From positions 1 through 18,801 of the forward strand of contig CAXOVX010000053.1 in NCBI GenBank assembly GCA_964213345.1: a stretch of DNA of 18,801 nt, in the 5' to 3' direction. Below, piece by piece: positions 1-7,561 of the stretch (positions within the stretch are counted from its first letter, which is position 1; each line of letters opens with the position of its first letter). The translations under genes and the position numbers were made by a program. This stretch comes from CAXOVX01 sp964213345 (GTDB taxonomy: Bacteria; Pseudomonadota; Alphaproteobacteria; Rickettsiales; Midichloriaceae). A model generated the notes under the pieces. That model did not search any database and was not told where the DNA came from. It saw only the letters and a list, made by a program, of their open reading frames with translations.

Positions 1-194
1 CATGATTCGCTTTAGTTGGCTTATTTCCATTCTTTTTTAGGACTTACATCGCCATCTTATTTCTTCAGGCTTTCCCAGCAAAATACTGATGCCTTTCTAA
101 TACCTACCGTCCTTACCATCCCCCTCTACGCTTCTCCATCTTCAATTTGTTTCAGCGCTATCCCTCTAAAATCCTTGCTATATGGTCTTCCCAT
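1..194 (-). pseudogene. Degraded IS630-type transposase, N-terminal fragment
   Basis: On the minus strand an ATG at 194-192 opens MGRPYSKDFRGIALKQIEDG, which looks like the start of the helix-turn-helix domain of IS630-type transposases (pattern xRPYSxDFRxxxLxxxEdG). The frame meets TAG at 128-126 and TAA at 59-57. Between and after the stops it still reads like the family (a VGIRKASVFCWESLKK stretch in the place of the second helix, then DGDVSPKKEWK), and more stops follow before the window edge. With several in-frame stops within about 65 codons it cannot make a transposase. The rest lies outside the window. The family call comes from motif memory, not from a search; other orfA-like helix-turn-helix transposases are possible. 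Confidence 0.6.
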
Positions 195-313
195 CTTAGC
201 TATCTTTAGCAATTATGATATACCAGTTCTTAGTAGAAGTAGAGTTTCGGAAGAAGCCTAATGGATATTGTTACGGCAGTGGTTTAGCAGCTTTAAAAAG
301 CTAGAAGCTGGTA

Positions 314-1405
314 TCAATGCACTATTACGCCAGGAGCAATTTGGGCATGTACTTGTATTGTCTCAATTACTGGGGGACGGGGCACATTAGCATCATCGCT
401 GTTTTCTTTGACATTATGAGTAGCATTCTGGGCATCATCCTTATTACATGTAGCCATAAAATAATCCATCATTTGACATTCATCATGCTTTGATAACACT
501 TTTTTTTGTGATGCTGGAAACAAGTTCACATCATGCTTATATAGTGCAGGCTGACACGGAGCGTACTTACTTCCGAGCAGGGTTTTTAGTATTTTATCGT
601 TTAGTTGCAGTTCAATATCATCTACTTGTTGCAACTCTGCAAGTTTCGATAGTGGTAGTATTTTTAGAGCGCTGAAAGTGACACATGCTTCTCCGTACAG
701 TACCATAGCCTGCCATGAGCTAAGGGCCTCAAATTTTTGTAACTCTAGATCTTTTAGATCGTCAAAATTTGCTATTTTCTGTTTATACAGCTCTCTAGAT
801 TTCCAAGAAATAATCATTTTAAGTCTATCTATAGGCAAATCCTTTAGTGCGTTAAAACTCACTTCATACCTTTCGTATAGTTCTCTAGCATCATATGAAA
901 TTAATATTTTTAACCTTTCTAGTTCTAGATTTTTTAAATCATAAAAACTTGCGATACTAATCTTATTGGGAAGTTTTTTGTTGTATAATTCTCTAGCATC
1001 GAACGAAACAAGTGACTTCAATTTTTCTAACTCTAAGTTCTGTAAAACATTAAATTCGACTATCTTTTTCCTACATAATTCTCTAACTTCAAAAGAGAGC
1101 AATATTTTCAATTTTTCTAGACTTAGATTTTGTATTGCGCTGAAGCTCGTTATCTTTTTTTGATATAATTTGAAGGCATTCCAAGAAAAAAGTACATTAA
1201 GTACATTTTGACTTAATTTCAAACTTCTTAACTTAGCAACATCAATTAATCGTACGTCAAGCATATGTCTTAAGTTCCATAGTTCATCTATTCCAAGTGA
1301 GCGAGCAATTGATATTAATTTTGCGTCATTAGTTGCATTATCTGACTTGTAAGTCTCGATAAGCTCACCAAGAAGGTAATTATATTGTTGTTCCTTATTG
1401 TGCAT
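314..1405 (-). CDS. Protein of eight 30-residue helical repeats, unknown function
   Basis: A 363-residue protein that I do not recognise. Residues 31-275 consist of about eight units of 30 residues, starting near residues 31, 61, 90, 120, 156, 186, 216 and 246. The unit at 120 has a 6-residue insertion. The strongest units share the pattern LxxLxLEKLKxLxSxxARELYxKKIxxF, which predicts pairs of amphipathic helices, as in a solenoid. There is no signal peptide or membrane segment. Residues 278-363 form an unrelated polar tail rich in Asn, Asp and His that ends in APGVIVH. The gene begins 31 bp after the aminopeptidase stop on the same strand, so it is probably the second gene of that operon. 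It has no clear Shine-Dalgarno sequence. Such repeats usually bind proteins, so a regulator or a host-directed effector is possible, but the sequence does not prove either. Confidence 0.8.
   Translation of the reverse strand: MHNKEQQYNYLLGELIETYKSDNATNDAKLISIARSLGIDELWNLRHMLDVRLIDVAKLRSLKLSQNVLNVLFSWNAFKLYQKKITSFSAIQNLSLEKLKILLSFEVRELCRKKIVEFNVLQNLELEKLKSLVSFDARELYNKKLPNKISIASFYDLKNLELERLKILISYDARELYERYEVSFNALKDLPIDRLKMIISWKSRELYKQKIANFDDLKDLELQKFEALSSWQAMVLYGEACVTFSALKILPLSKLAELQQVDDIELQLNDKILKTLLGSKYAPCQPALYKHDVNLFPASQKKVLSKHDECQMMDYFMATCNKDDAQNATHNVKENSDDANVPRPPVIETIQVHAQIAPGVIVH
581..1315 (-). repeat. Tandem ~90-bp coding repeats (30-residue units)
   Basis: The units inside the helical-repeat gene are also visible as DNA repeats of about 90 bp, for example the recurring plus-strand string ttctctagcatc or close variants near 880, 990 and 1080. 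The best-conserved block covers units 2-5, about 780-1140. Outer units have diverged, and one unit is 18 bp longer. Confidence 0.75.
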
Positions 1406-1436
1406 TTGGATCTGTAGTTATGTGTAGTGAGTTTTT

Positions 1437-3224
1437 CTACCTTATCTGCTGTACGCTATTTGCCAAAAAGGCTTTTTCGCTATGGTCGAGGTGTGGTGAT
1501 AATTTTTCTTTTACTATATCATGATATTTGTTTAGCCAATCCGCTTCTTCTCTATTCATCTTATTAAAATCAACCAAGCTGAGGTCTATAGGCGCTATAG
1601 TTAGCACTTCAAATTCTAAAAATGCATCGCTTACTTCGCTTTTTTTTACAATGTATAGATTTTCAATTCTGATGCCATACATATGTTCTACATAATACCC
1701 AGGCTCTATAGACACTACCATACCTGGTTGTAGTTCAACTTGGGTAGATAGTTTACTAATGTTGTGTGGTCCTTCATGTACACACAAAAAATGGCCTACT
1801 CCGTGCCCTGTACCGTGCCCATAATCCGATCCCTGCTTCCATAAATAATATCGTGCAAAACTATCTAGTTGCGCCCCCGTTGTATTGATGGGAAATCTTG
1901 CAGATGCGAGCAATATATGACCTTTTAGCACAGCTGTGAACATATCTTTGTGCTGTTGCTTTGGTTTGCCTATGGCTATGGTGCGCGTAACATCTGTAGT
2001 ACCACATTTATACTGTCCTCCAGAATCAAAGAGGTAGATATTTTCATTATTTGGGTAAAATTGAGAACGTAAACCAAAACTACAGTTAGTGTCTTTCGTA
2101 GCACTGTAATGCACGATTGCGCTATGGCTGCCATATGCGGAAATTGCGGCAAAACTTGGATACTGAAACTCCATTTCCTGCTGTCTCAGTTGTAACAATT
2201 TGCCACTTGCTTCAATTTCACTTATTTCTTTTCCTTGCTCCAAACTTTGATATAGCCAGCATAAAAATTTACAAAGTGCTATGCCATCATATAAATGTGC
2301 TTGTCTCATGCCATCTAATTCAACTTTGTTTTTACATGCCTTTAATAGCAAGCAGCAATCAGTTTTACCTATGACCCTATTATCCTTATCATTATTTAGG
2401 AACCAAATGGGAACTTGCTGGGGATCCAATTCGATATTTTGAGTATTGCGTAACAATTGTAAAAAATGCTCTTTAACATCATGAATTGATGTTACCGCAA
2501 TGTGTAATTTATCTAGTTCATACATCACACTATCTGGTATTTTGCCTGGCTCTACGAATAGCACATGACCGGCACCCTCCTTATTCAGCAGCAGATAGGT
2601 GAGCAGCAGTGGACTATAGGGAATATCTCCCCCCCTAATGTTCAGCAACCAGCATATTGAAGCTGGGTTTGTTAATAGCAGATAGTTTGATTTGGTGTCT
2701 ATAAGACTACATGCTTGACGTATTTTTGCGCTGCTACTCAATCCTGTATAATGAATATCTAGTAAGTAAGCCGAGGTTGACATGGTGCTCGGTTTGTTCT
2801 TCCATATTTTATCTATCAGATTTTCTTCAATGGGACTCACCTTGAAGCCATACTTACCAAATTTGCCTTCATAATAGGTGATACTTCTTGCTGTAGACAG
2901 CATGGGATCATACCCTATATTAAATTTTTTAGAATCTGGCAGAAGCATTGGAAGATGTGAATGCGCATCATGATCCTGCATATCACAAATAGTAAAATCT
3001 GGTGATAATTCTAGTTTAGCTTGTAATATATACCTGCTATCGGTATAAAATAACAACTGTGCTTGTGTAATAAGCAAAAATCCATTCGATCCTGAAAACC
3101 CAGTTAACCAATGTAATCTTGCTTTGTCTGGTGGAGGCGATTCATTTTGCCATTCATCATTTACGGGCACTATGTACCCTTCTATTCCATATATCTCAAA
3201 TAAACTACGTAAAGCAGTAATCAT
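1437..3224 (-). CDS. pepP: Xaa-Pro aminopeptidase, three-domain M24B family
   Basis: Predicted cytosolic metallo-aminopeptidase that removes the N-terminal residue ahead of proline. The 595-residue length and layout match the long, eukaryotic-type aminopeptidase P: two creatinase-like N-terminal domains (about 1-135 and 150-290), a pita-bread M24 domain (about 305-525) and a short C-terminal M24 extension (about 535-595). All five expected metal ligands are present: D400 (LFDSGGQY), D411 (TTDVTR), H474 (GHGTGHGVGH), E507 (SIEPGYY) and E521 (IRIEN). Their spacings agree with human APP1. H372 (VHYS) and H470 are the likely substrate-site histidines. Between H372 and D400 there are about 8 extra residues. 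There is no signal peptide. The gene is divergent from the S9 peptidase gene and has a good -10 box 31 bp upstream. The symbol is used in the broad sense, since E. coli PepP is shorter. Confidence 0.93.
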   Translation of the reverse strand: MITALRSLFEIYGIEGYIVPVNDEWQNESPPPDKARLHWLTGFSGSNGFLLITQAQLLFYTDSRYILQAKLELSPDFTICDMQDHDAHSHLPMLLPDSKKFNIGYDPMLSTARSITYYEGKFGKYGFKVSPIEENLIDKIWKNKPSTMSTSAYLLDIHYTGLSSSAKIRQACSLIDTKSNYLLLTNPASICWLLNIRGGDIPYSPLLLTYLLLNKEGAGHVLFVEPGKIPDSVMYELDKLHIAVTSIHDVKEHFLQLLRNTQNIELDPQQVPIWFLNNDKDNRVIGKTDCCLLLKACKNKVELDGMRQAHLYDGIALCKFLCWLYQSLEQGKEISEIEASGKLLQLRQQEMEFQYPSFAAISAYGSHSAIVHYSATKDTNCSFGLRSQFYPNNENIYLFDSGGQYKCGTTDVTRTIAIGKPKQQHKDMFTAVLKGHILLASARFPINTTGAQLDSFARYYLWKQGSDYGHGTGHGVGHFLCVHEGPHNISKLSTQVELQPGMVVSIEPGYYVEHMYGIRIENLYIVKKSEVSDAFLEFEVLTIAPIDLSLVDFNKMNREEADWLNKYHDIVKEKLSPHLDHSEKAFLANSVQQIR

Positions 3225-3255
3225 CGCATGTACCCCCGGTAGTAGAGTTATATGT

Positions 3256-3261
3256 ATTATA
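3256..3261 (-). promoter_or_regulatory. -10 box (TATAAT) of the aminopeptidase gene
   Basis: The minus strand reads a perfect TATAAT here, 31 bp before the ATG at 3224. At 17-bp spacing the -35 position (3284-3279) reads TGTCCA, a poor match that lies inside the left arm of the MITE-like element. A G-rich run (GGGGG, near 3233-3237) precedes the start codon and may act as a weak ribosome site. Confidence 0.45.
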
Positions 3262-3383
3262 CAAATTTCATTTATAAATGGACACTAAAAGCATAAGGGT
3301 GAGAACGAAGGAGCGCGGTAAACTACATGACTGAACCCGAATCCTGCAGTGTGACAACGTGTACATTTATAAATGAAATTTGG
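3261..3383. mobile_element. MITE-like element with 25-bp terminal inverted repeats
   Basis: The left arm at 3261-3285 and the reverse complement of the right arm at 3359-3383 match at 23 of 25 positions. The arms enclose a 73-bp core that looks richer in G+C than its surroundings. Both arms contain the perfect 12-bp palindrome CATTTATAAATG. The outer ends are flanked by TAT on both sides (3258-3260 and 3384-3386), which fits a short target duplication or a TA-type target as used by IS630/mariner-like elements. The core has no meaningful reading frame. It could also be transcribed as a long hairpin. No second copy occurs in this window, so mobility is inferred from structure only. Confidence 0.5.
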
Positions 3384-3422
3384 TATTAGTCAAATTTTGC
3401 TCTGATAATAATCACTTATCAC

Positions 3423-3451
3423 TGGACAGCCAAACAATAAAATTTTATAGT
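3423..3451 (+). promoter_or_regulatory. Sigma70-type promoter of the S9 peptidase gene
   Basis: TGGACA (3423-3428) and TATAGT (3446-3451) are separated by exactly 17 bp, and each differs from consensus at one position. Transcription would start near 3458, giving a leader of about 29 nt before the ATG at 3487. Confidence 0.6.
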
Positions 3452-3486
3452 GTTGCGTAATTCATATGAGCTGATGCTATAAAAAA

Positions 3487-5673
3487 ATGGGAAAAATGCA
3501 CATAAAAATGCTGGTAGTAATAATCTTCGCAGTTATTGCAGTTACTGTATTAGTGATAATTAATCATAAGCTTAAGATATCGGTGCAAAAAGCGGAAAAT
3601 GTTATCCATGAGAGTAGAAAATTAATTCCACGACAAATTATATTTGGAAACCCTGATAAAGCAACAGTTAGAATCAGTCCGAATGGTGAATACGTTTCAT
3701 ATGTCGCTCCATATAATGGAGTGCTCAATGTATACGTAGCACCTATTGGCAAGTTGGACGAAGCGTATGTTGTGACAAATGATACTAAACGTGGCATACG
3801 TGGTTATTTTTGGGCGATGAATAATTCTCAAATAGTATACTTGCAAGATGCAAATGGTGACGAAAACTGGCACGTTTATAGGGTCGACATTGCAGCACGT
3901 GGAGAGCGAGAAGTCAAAGATCTCACGCCTTTTGAAGGCGTTAGAGCAGATATAAACAATGTAAGTGAAAATTTCACAGATCAGATTTTGATATCTCTGA
4001 ATAAACGCCGTACAGATTATCATGATTTATATTCTCTTGATATCAGGACGGGTGAATTAGCACTACTATATCAAAATGATACATATGCTGACGTCATTAC
4101 AGATGATAATTATGAAATACGATTTGGAATGAAGCAAACAGAAGATGGTGGGGTACTTGTAGATAAATTAGTTGCCGTAGTTAACGAGGATAAACAGGGC
4201 AAAGTACCTGGTAGAGCGACAGCGGGCAATACAGCAAGCAGTATCGTATACCCGGTGTATCAGCAGGTACAAGCGGAGATTTTTATGACTGTGCCTCCAG
4301 AAGATATATACACCACACATATAGTTGGCTTTAATAAAAGTTGTGATGCTGTATATTTATTAGACTCGCGCAGTAGCGATACTTCAAGATTATATGTGTA
4401 TGATCTAAAAACCGATAAGCAAACTTTCGTATATGCTAATGATAAAGTAGATATAGGTTCCATTTTACTTAATGCCAAAGATAGGACATTGCAGGCTGTA
4501 AGTTACACGTATACAACCTCTAAGTGGGACATTATTGATCCTAGTATCAAACAAGATTTTGAGTATCTACAATCTTTAAGAGATGGAGAGTTGAATGTGC
4601 TTAGTAAAACCCTGGATGATAAAATATGGGTTGTTGTGTATCAAAATGACCGTAGTCCAGCCGCTTATTATGTTTATGATAAAAATAAGAAAGAAGCCAA
4701 TTACTTGTTCTCCAATTACGAAAAATTAGGGCAATATGAGCTCGCAGCAATGCATCCTGTCTTGATTCAGTCGCGTGATAACCTTACATTAATAAGCTAT
4801 CTTACTCTACCTCCATCAGTACAAGACAGTGAGTTGCATGTGAGCACAGATACCACGACAAGTAGCACTACAGTAAAAACAAAACATTCGGTCCCTTTGG
4901 TACTATATGTGCATGGCGGCCCGACTGTAAGGGATGGATGGGGGCTGGATCAGGTACATCAATGGCTTGCTAATCGTGGGTATGCAGTTCTTAGTGTAAA
5001 TTACAGAGGATCAACAGGATTTGGTAAGGCTTTTATAAATGCTGGGAACGGTGAATGGGCCGGTAAGATGCATGATGATTTGATTGATGCAGTTAATTGG
5101 GCGGTAACACAAGGCATCACAACCAAAGATAAAGTAGCTATTATGGGAGGAAGCTATGGAGGATATGCAACTCTCGTGGGGTTAACGCTGACACCAGATG
5201 TGTTTGCGTGCGGTGTAGATATAGTTGGTATGTCTAACTTAGTTACTACCATAGAAAGCATACCTCCTTACTGGACACCTATGCGTAAGGCATTAACGCG
5301 TAAAATAGGGGCCGATACTGACACAGAAGAGGGCCGCAAATACCTTTTGACGAAATCCCCGTTGACTTATGTAGATCGTATAAACAAACCGCTACTCATT
5401 GGACAAGGCGCTAATGATCCACGTGTGAAGCAGGCTGAGTCAGAGCAAATAGTAGACGCTATGAAAAGTCGCGACATACCAGTTACATATGTACTTTATC
5501 CTGATGAGGGACATGGCTTTGCAAGACCTGAAAATAGATTATCATTTTATGCCATTGTAGAACGCTTCTTTGCTAGCTATTTGGGTGGTACTGCAGAAAA
5601 GGTAGGTGAGGATTTTAAAAATTCATCCATAATAATCAAGCATGGACAGAAGTTTTTGAAAAATGAGGATTAA
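3487..5673 (+). CDS. Membrane-anchored S9 family serine peptidase (prolyl oligopeptidase fold)
   Basis: A 728-residue peptidase that likely cleaves short peptides, resembling S9C acylaminoacyl-peptidase or dipeptidyl aminopeptidase. Residues 8-26 form a single uncleaved hydrophobic helix, so the enzyme is probably anchored in the inner membrane with its body in the periplasm. A seven-bladed beta-propeller spans roughly 50-440, and the alpha/beta hydrolase spans roughly 470-710. The catalytic triad is visible: S556 in GGSYGGYA, D644 in GANDPRV and H676 in DEGHGF. HGGP at 476-479 is the oxyanion region. A Thr/Ser-rich insert near 455-470 lies just before the hydrolase domain. The start has no clear Shine-Dalgarno sequence; ATG codons at residues 4 and 8 are alternatives. 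The gene has its own promoter, divergent from pepP. The fold and triad are secure, the exact specificity is not. Confidence 0.92.
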   Translation: MGKMHIKMLVVIIFAVIAVTVLVIINHKLKISVQKAENVIHESRKLIPRQIIFGNPDKATVRISPNGEYVSYVAPYNGVLNVYVAPIGKLDEAYVVTNDTKRGIRGYFWAMNNSQIVYLQDANGDENWHVYRVDIAARGEREVKDLTPFEGVRADINNVSENFTDQILISLNKRRTDYHDLYSLDIRTGELALLYQNDTYADVITDDNYEIRFGMKQTEDGGVLVDKLVAVVNEDKQGKVPGRATAGNTASSIVYPVYQQVQAEIFMTVPPEDIYTTHIVGFNKSCDAVYLLDSRSSDTSRLYVYDLKTDKQTFVYANDKVDIGSILLNAKDRTLQAVSYTYTTSKWDIIDPSIKQDFEYLQSLRDGELNVLSKTLDDKIWVVVYQNDRSPAAYYVYDKNKKEANYLFSNYEKLGQYELAAMHPVLIQSRDNLTLISYLTLPPSVQDSELHVSTDTTTSSTTVKTKHSVPLVLYVHGGPTVRDGWGLDQVHQWLANRGYAVLSVNYRGSTGFGKAFINAGNGEWAGKMHDDLIDAVNWAVTQGITTKDKVAIMGGSYGGYATLVGLTLTPDVFACGVDIVGMSNLVTTIESIPPYWTPMRKALTRKIGADTDTEEGRKYLLTKSPLTYVDRINKPLLIGQGANDPRVKQAESEQIVDAMKSRDIPVTYVLYPDEGHGFARPENRLSFYAIVERFFASYLGGTAEKVGEDFKNSSIIIKHGQKFLKNED

Positions 5674-5682
5674 TTAAATTAT

Positions 5683-5880
5683 TTATTTCCGTCAAAAAAT
5701 GGCGTGGGTTGACTGTAAAGAATTCTGAAGATTTTGTCCAGTGTTCTTGAATGAATCGCCGGGGAGATTTTTCCTTCAGTGTCTTGAGGCGTTTTGCAAA
5801 GTTATATGCCATCAGCCATCAGATAAGAATGTAACTGCAGTAAGTCTCTTGGTTTTACACGGCATAAACAAGCTCTGCCT
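5683..5880 (-). pseudogene. Degraded DDE (IS481-like) transposase C-terminal fragment
   Basis: Read on the minus strand, 5812 down to about 5690 gives MAYNFAKRLKTLKEKSP, then RRFIQEHWTKSSEFFTVNPRHF. This matches the typical end of rve-type transposases of the IS481 group (pattern AYNFaKRLKtLKgltPyeFI...W...P..F..NP.H). Just upstream, another frame gives RVKPRDLLQLHSYLMA, which fits the preceding part of the family (a ..qLrqHL..Fl.AYNF pattern). The two parts are joined by a 7-bp tandem duplication (5808-5821) that shifts the frame. The usual GLNT-type ending is missing. The remnant may reach to about 5985 in the upstream frame, where similarity is too faint to claim. Family assignment is from memory of the motif. 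Confidence 0.6.
5808..5821. repeat. 7-bp tandem duplication (GCCATCA x2) that frameshifts the transposase remnant
   Basis: GCCATCA occurs twice in direct succession. Removing one copy restores a continuous minus-strand reading DLLQLHSYLMAYNFAKRL, which reads like an intact transposase segment. The duplication is therefore probably a mutation that occurred after insertion. Confidence 0.65.
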
Positions 5881-6196
5881 ATTACAACAATTTGATTAAT
5901 GCATCTTAGTGCGGGGGAATTTAGGCGTTTGACTGTAGTAAAGTTATTGGAGCATTTGGTTGCTACTAGCTCCTTCTTTACATTATTCTGCACTAAAGAT
6001 GGAGATATGAATCTGCAAGATATACAGTGGAGAAAATAATGTTGGATATTTGGGACCATACATTATCTGTAAAAAGCTGTACTTGTTTGCGTTTAGGTAT
6101 ATCATGTAGGTTAAGATTTTCGTAATGAATGTGATGATAAGGGGTGTTCTTGTATGCCGAAAACATAGCAAGTGGTAAAATCTGTCGTGGAAGAGA

Positions 6197-7459
6197 ATGA
6201 AGAGAATCTCCAAGGGTGTGCTTGTAGCCTTGTTTTGTGCTGTATTAGTGCTGGGTAATGGCGTGGGCGTTGTGTGTGCTGAAATGAGCGACAATAGCGA
6301 AGATAGCAAGGAGGCTCGAGGTGCGAGCTCTTTAATAGGAAAATTTCGAAGCCTATTTCAATTACGTGAAGAGGGGATAAGTAGGCATAAGCGCGTTGCA
6401 AACAGTGAGACAATAAAGATGCCAGAGGGCACTAATTTAACGCGTAATGATATAGAAAAGTATATCAGAGAACGACATGAACAAGGTGCATCATTGGACA
6501 TCAGGGAAGGTTTAGGCGATAATTTGTCAGGGCTAGATCTCTCGAGACTGGACTTTAATGGAGCTAATTTCCTAAAAGTTAAGATGGTTAATGTCAATAT
6601 ATCACTTAGCACATTTGTGGGGGCTATTCTAGAAGATGCTGATTTAAGTAAGGCTACAGCACAAAATACAAATTTCGCTAGTGCTGCTGTTAACAACGCA
6701 AATTTTGATGGTGCTGACCTTAAAGGAAGCGATTTTAGCAATGTATCTGGAGAGCAAGCGATATTTACAAATGCCGACTTAACCGGGGTTCAAGCCGTAA
6801 ATGCTAATTTTAAAAATGCAAATTTTACAGGTGCCATTTTGAATGATGTAAACTTTGAACATACGTGTCTAGATGATGGCAAATTTGTAGGTAGTAAATT
6901 AACAGGCGGCTCTTTCCGTTCTGCCAGTATGCGGTATGCCGAATTGAGTGGCTCAAGCTGGACATCTACCAATTTAACAACGGCAAACTTAGAGGCTGTA
7001 CAAGCTATAGGAGCGGAATTCGACCATGTTGTACTTCTTGGCACCAATATGCATAAAGCTAACTTGCATGAAGCAAAATTGTTATATGCATATGCTGAAG
7101 CAGCAAATTTTCGCGAAGCAAATTTAAGTGAATCACGTCTTGTAAGCTCTATATTTTTTTATGCTTCGTTGAAATCCGCTAATATGCAAAATTCAATGCT
7201 GAGGTTGTGCGTAATGACTGGGGCAAATATGGTAAATGCAGACTTGAGCCATGCCACTATACATTCTGCAATTATGAATGAGGGACTGATGTCTAAAGCT
7301 AATTTGAAAGGAACAGAGCTAAAAAGTGTATTCATGGGATCTGCTGATTTATCTGATGCCGATTTATCCGGAGCTACAATAACAAATAGCAACTTGTTCA
7401 ATATAAACCTTAAAGGTGTAATTGCTGCAAATGTTAAATTAGAAGGTAATAAAGAGTAG
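6197..7459 (+). CDS. Secreted pentapeptide-repeat protein
   Basis: A 420-residue protein with a clear Sec signal peptide: MKR, a hydrophobic core, then a likely cut after VCA at residue 28. A charged linker (29-108) follows. Residues 109 to about 415 are a long run of roughly 60 pentapeptide repeats of the A(D/N)Lxx type, for example ANFDGADLKGSDF and ADLSDADLSGATI. Such repeats fold as a right-handed four-sided beta-helix. No enzyme domain is visible. Export suggests a periplasmic, surface or host-facing role, probably in binding or scaffolding. The gene is preceded by GGAAGAG at a workable ribosome-site distance. The next gene, cpoB, is also an exported envelope protein, 102 bp downstream in the same direction. 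The molecular function is unknown. Confidence 0.9.
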   Translation: MKRISKGVLVALFCAVLVLGNGVGVVCAEMSDNSEDSKEARGASSLIGKFRSLFQLREEGISRHKRVANSETIKMPEGTNLTRNDIEKYIRERHEQGASLDIREGLGDNLSGLDLSRLDFNGANFLKVKMVNVNISLSTFVGAILEDADLSKATAQNTNFASAAVNNANFDGADLKGSDFSNVSGEQAIFTNADLTGVQAVNANFKNANFTGAILNDVNFEHTCLDDGKFVGSKLTGGSFRSASMRYAELSGSSWTSTNLTTANLEAVQAIGAEFDHVVLLGTNMHKANLHEAKLLYAYAEAANFREANLSESRLVSSIFFYASLKSANMQNSMLRLCVMTGANMVNADLSHATIHSAIMNEGLMSKANLKGTELKSVFMGSADLSDADLSGATITNSNLFNINLKGVIAANVKLEGNKE

Positions 7460-7561
7460 TATAATATTTTAGATCGAAAAATTACTTGCTTTTTTACGAG
7501 GAAAATGATCGTATTCTGTTAGGCAAAAATCAGTTAGCAAAATTTTTAGTAGTATCAAAAT

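Larger units (their letters stand above)
5674..6196. other. 523-bp intergenic stretch with transposase debris
   Basis: This stretch has no intact gene. The left third holds a decayed transposase C-terminus on the minus strand (listed separately). From about 5990 to 6196 I see only leader-like sequence before the pentapeptide gene. A possible but poor promoter is TTGCGT near 6088 followed by TAAGAT near 6113. The start at 6197 is preceded by GGAAGAG, which can act as a ribosome site. Confidence 0.5.

Noticed and set aside
16..261. An 81-codon plus-strand open frame at the left edge
   Set aside because: It lies antisense to the IS630-type transposase remnant, which explains its open frame, and its own translation looks like no protein.
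281..304. Small palindrome AGCTTTAAAAAGCT as a terminator
   Set aside because: The stem is 6 bp with a 2-nt loop, has no T-run on either strand, and lies too close to the end of the helical-repeat gene to tell it from chance in AT-rich DNA.
3286..3389. A tRNA or small ORF in the core of the MITE-like element
   Set aside because: The CCCGAATCC string recalls a T-arm, but no acceptor, D or anticodon stems form. The 20-codon ORF from 3327 runs into the right arm and has no ribosome site.
5802..6059. An 85-codon minus-strand open frame in the intergenic region
   Set aside because: Only its last part (DLLQLHSYLMA) is meaningful, as part of the transposase remnant. It ends by the 7-bp duplication frameshift, so it is not a gene of its own.
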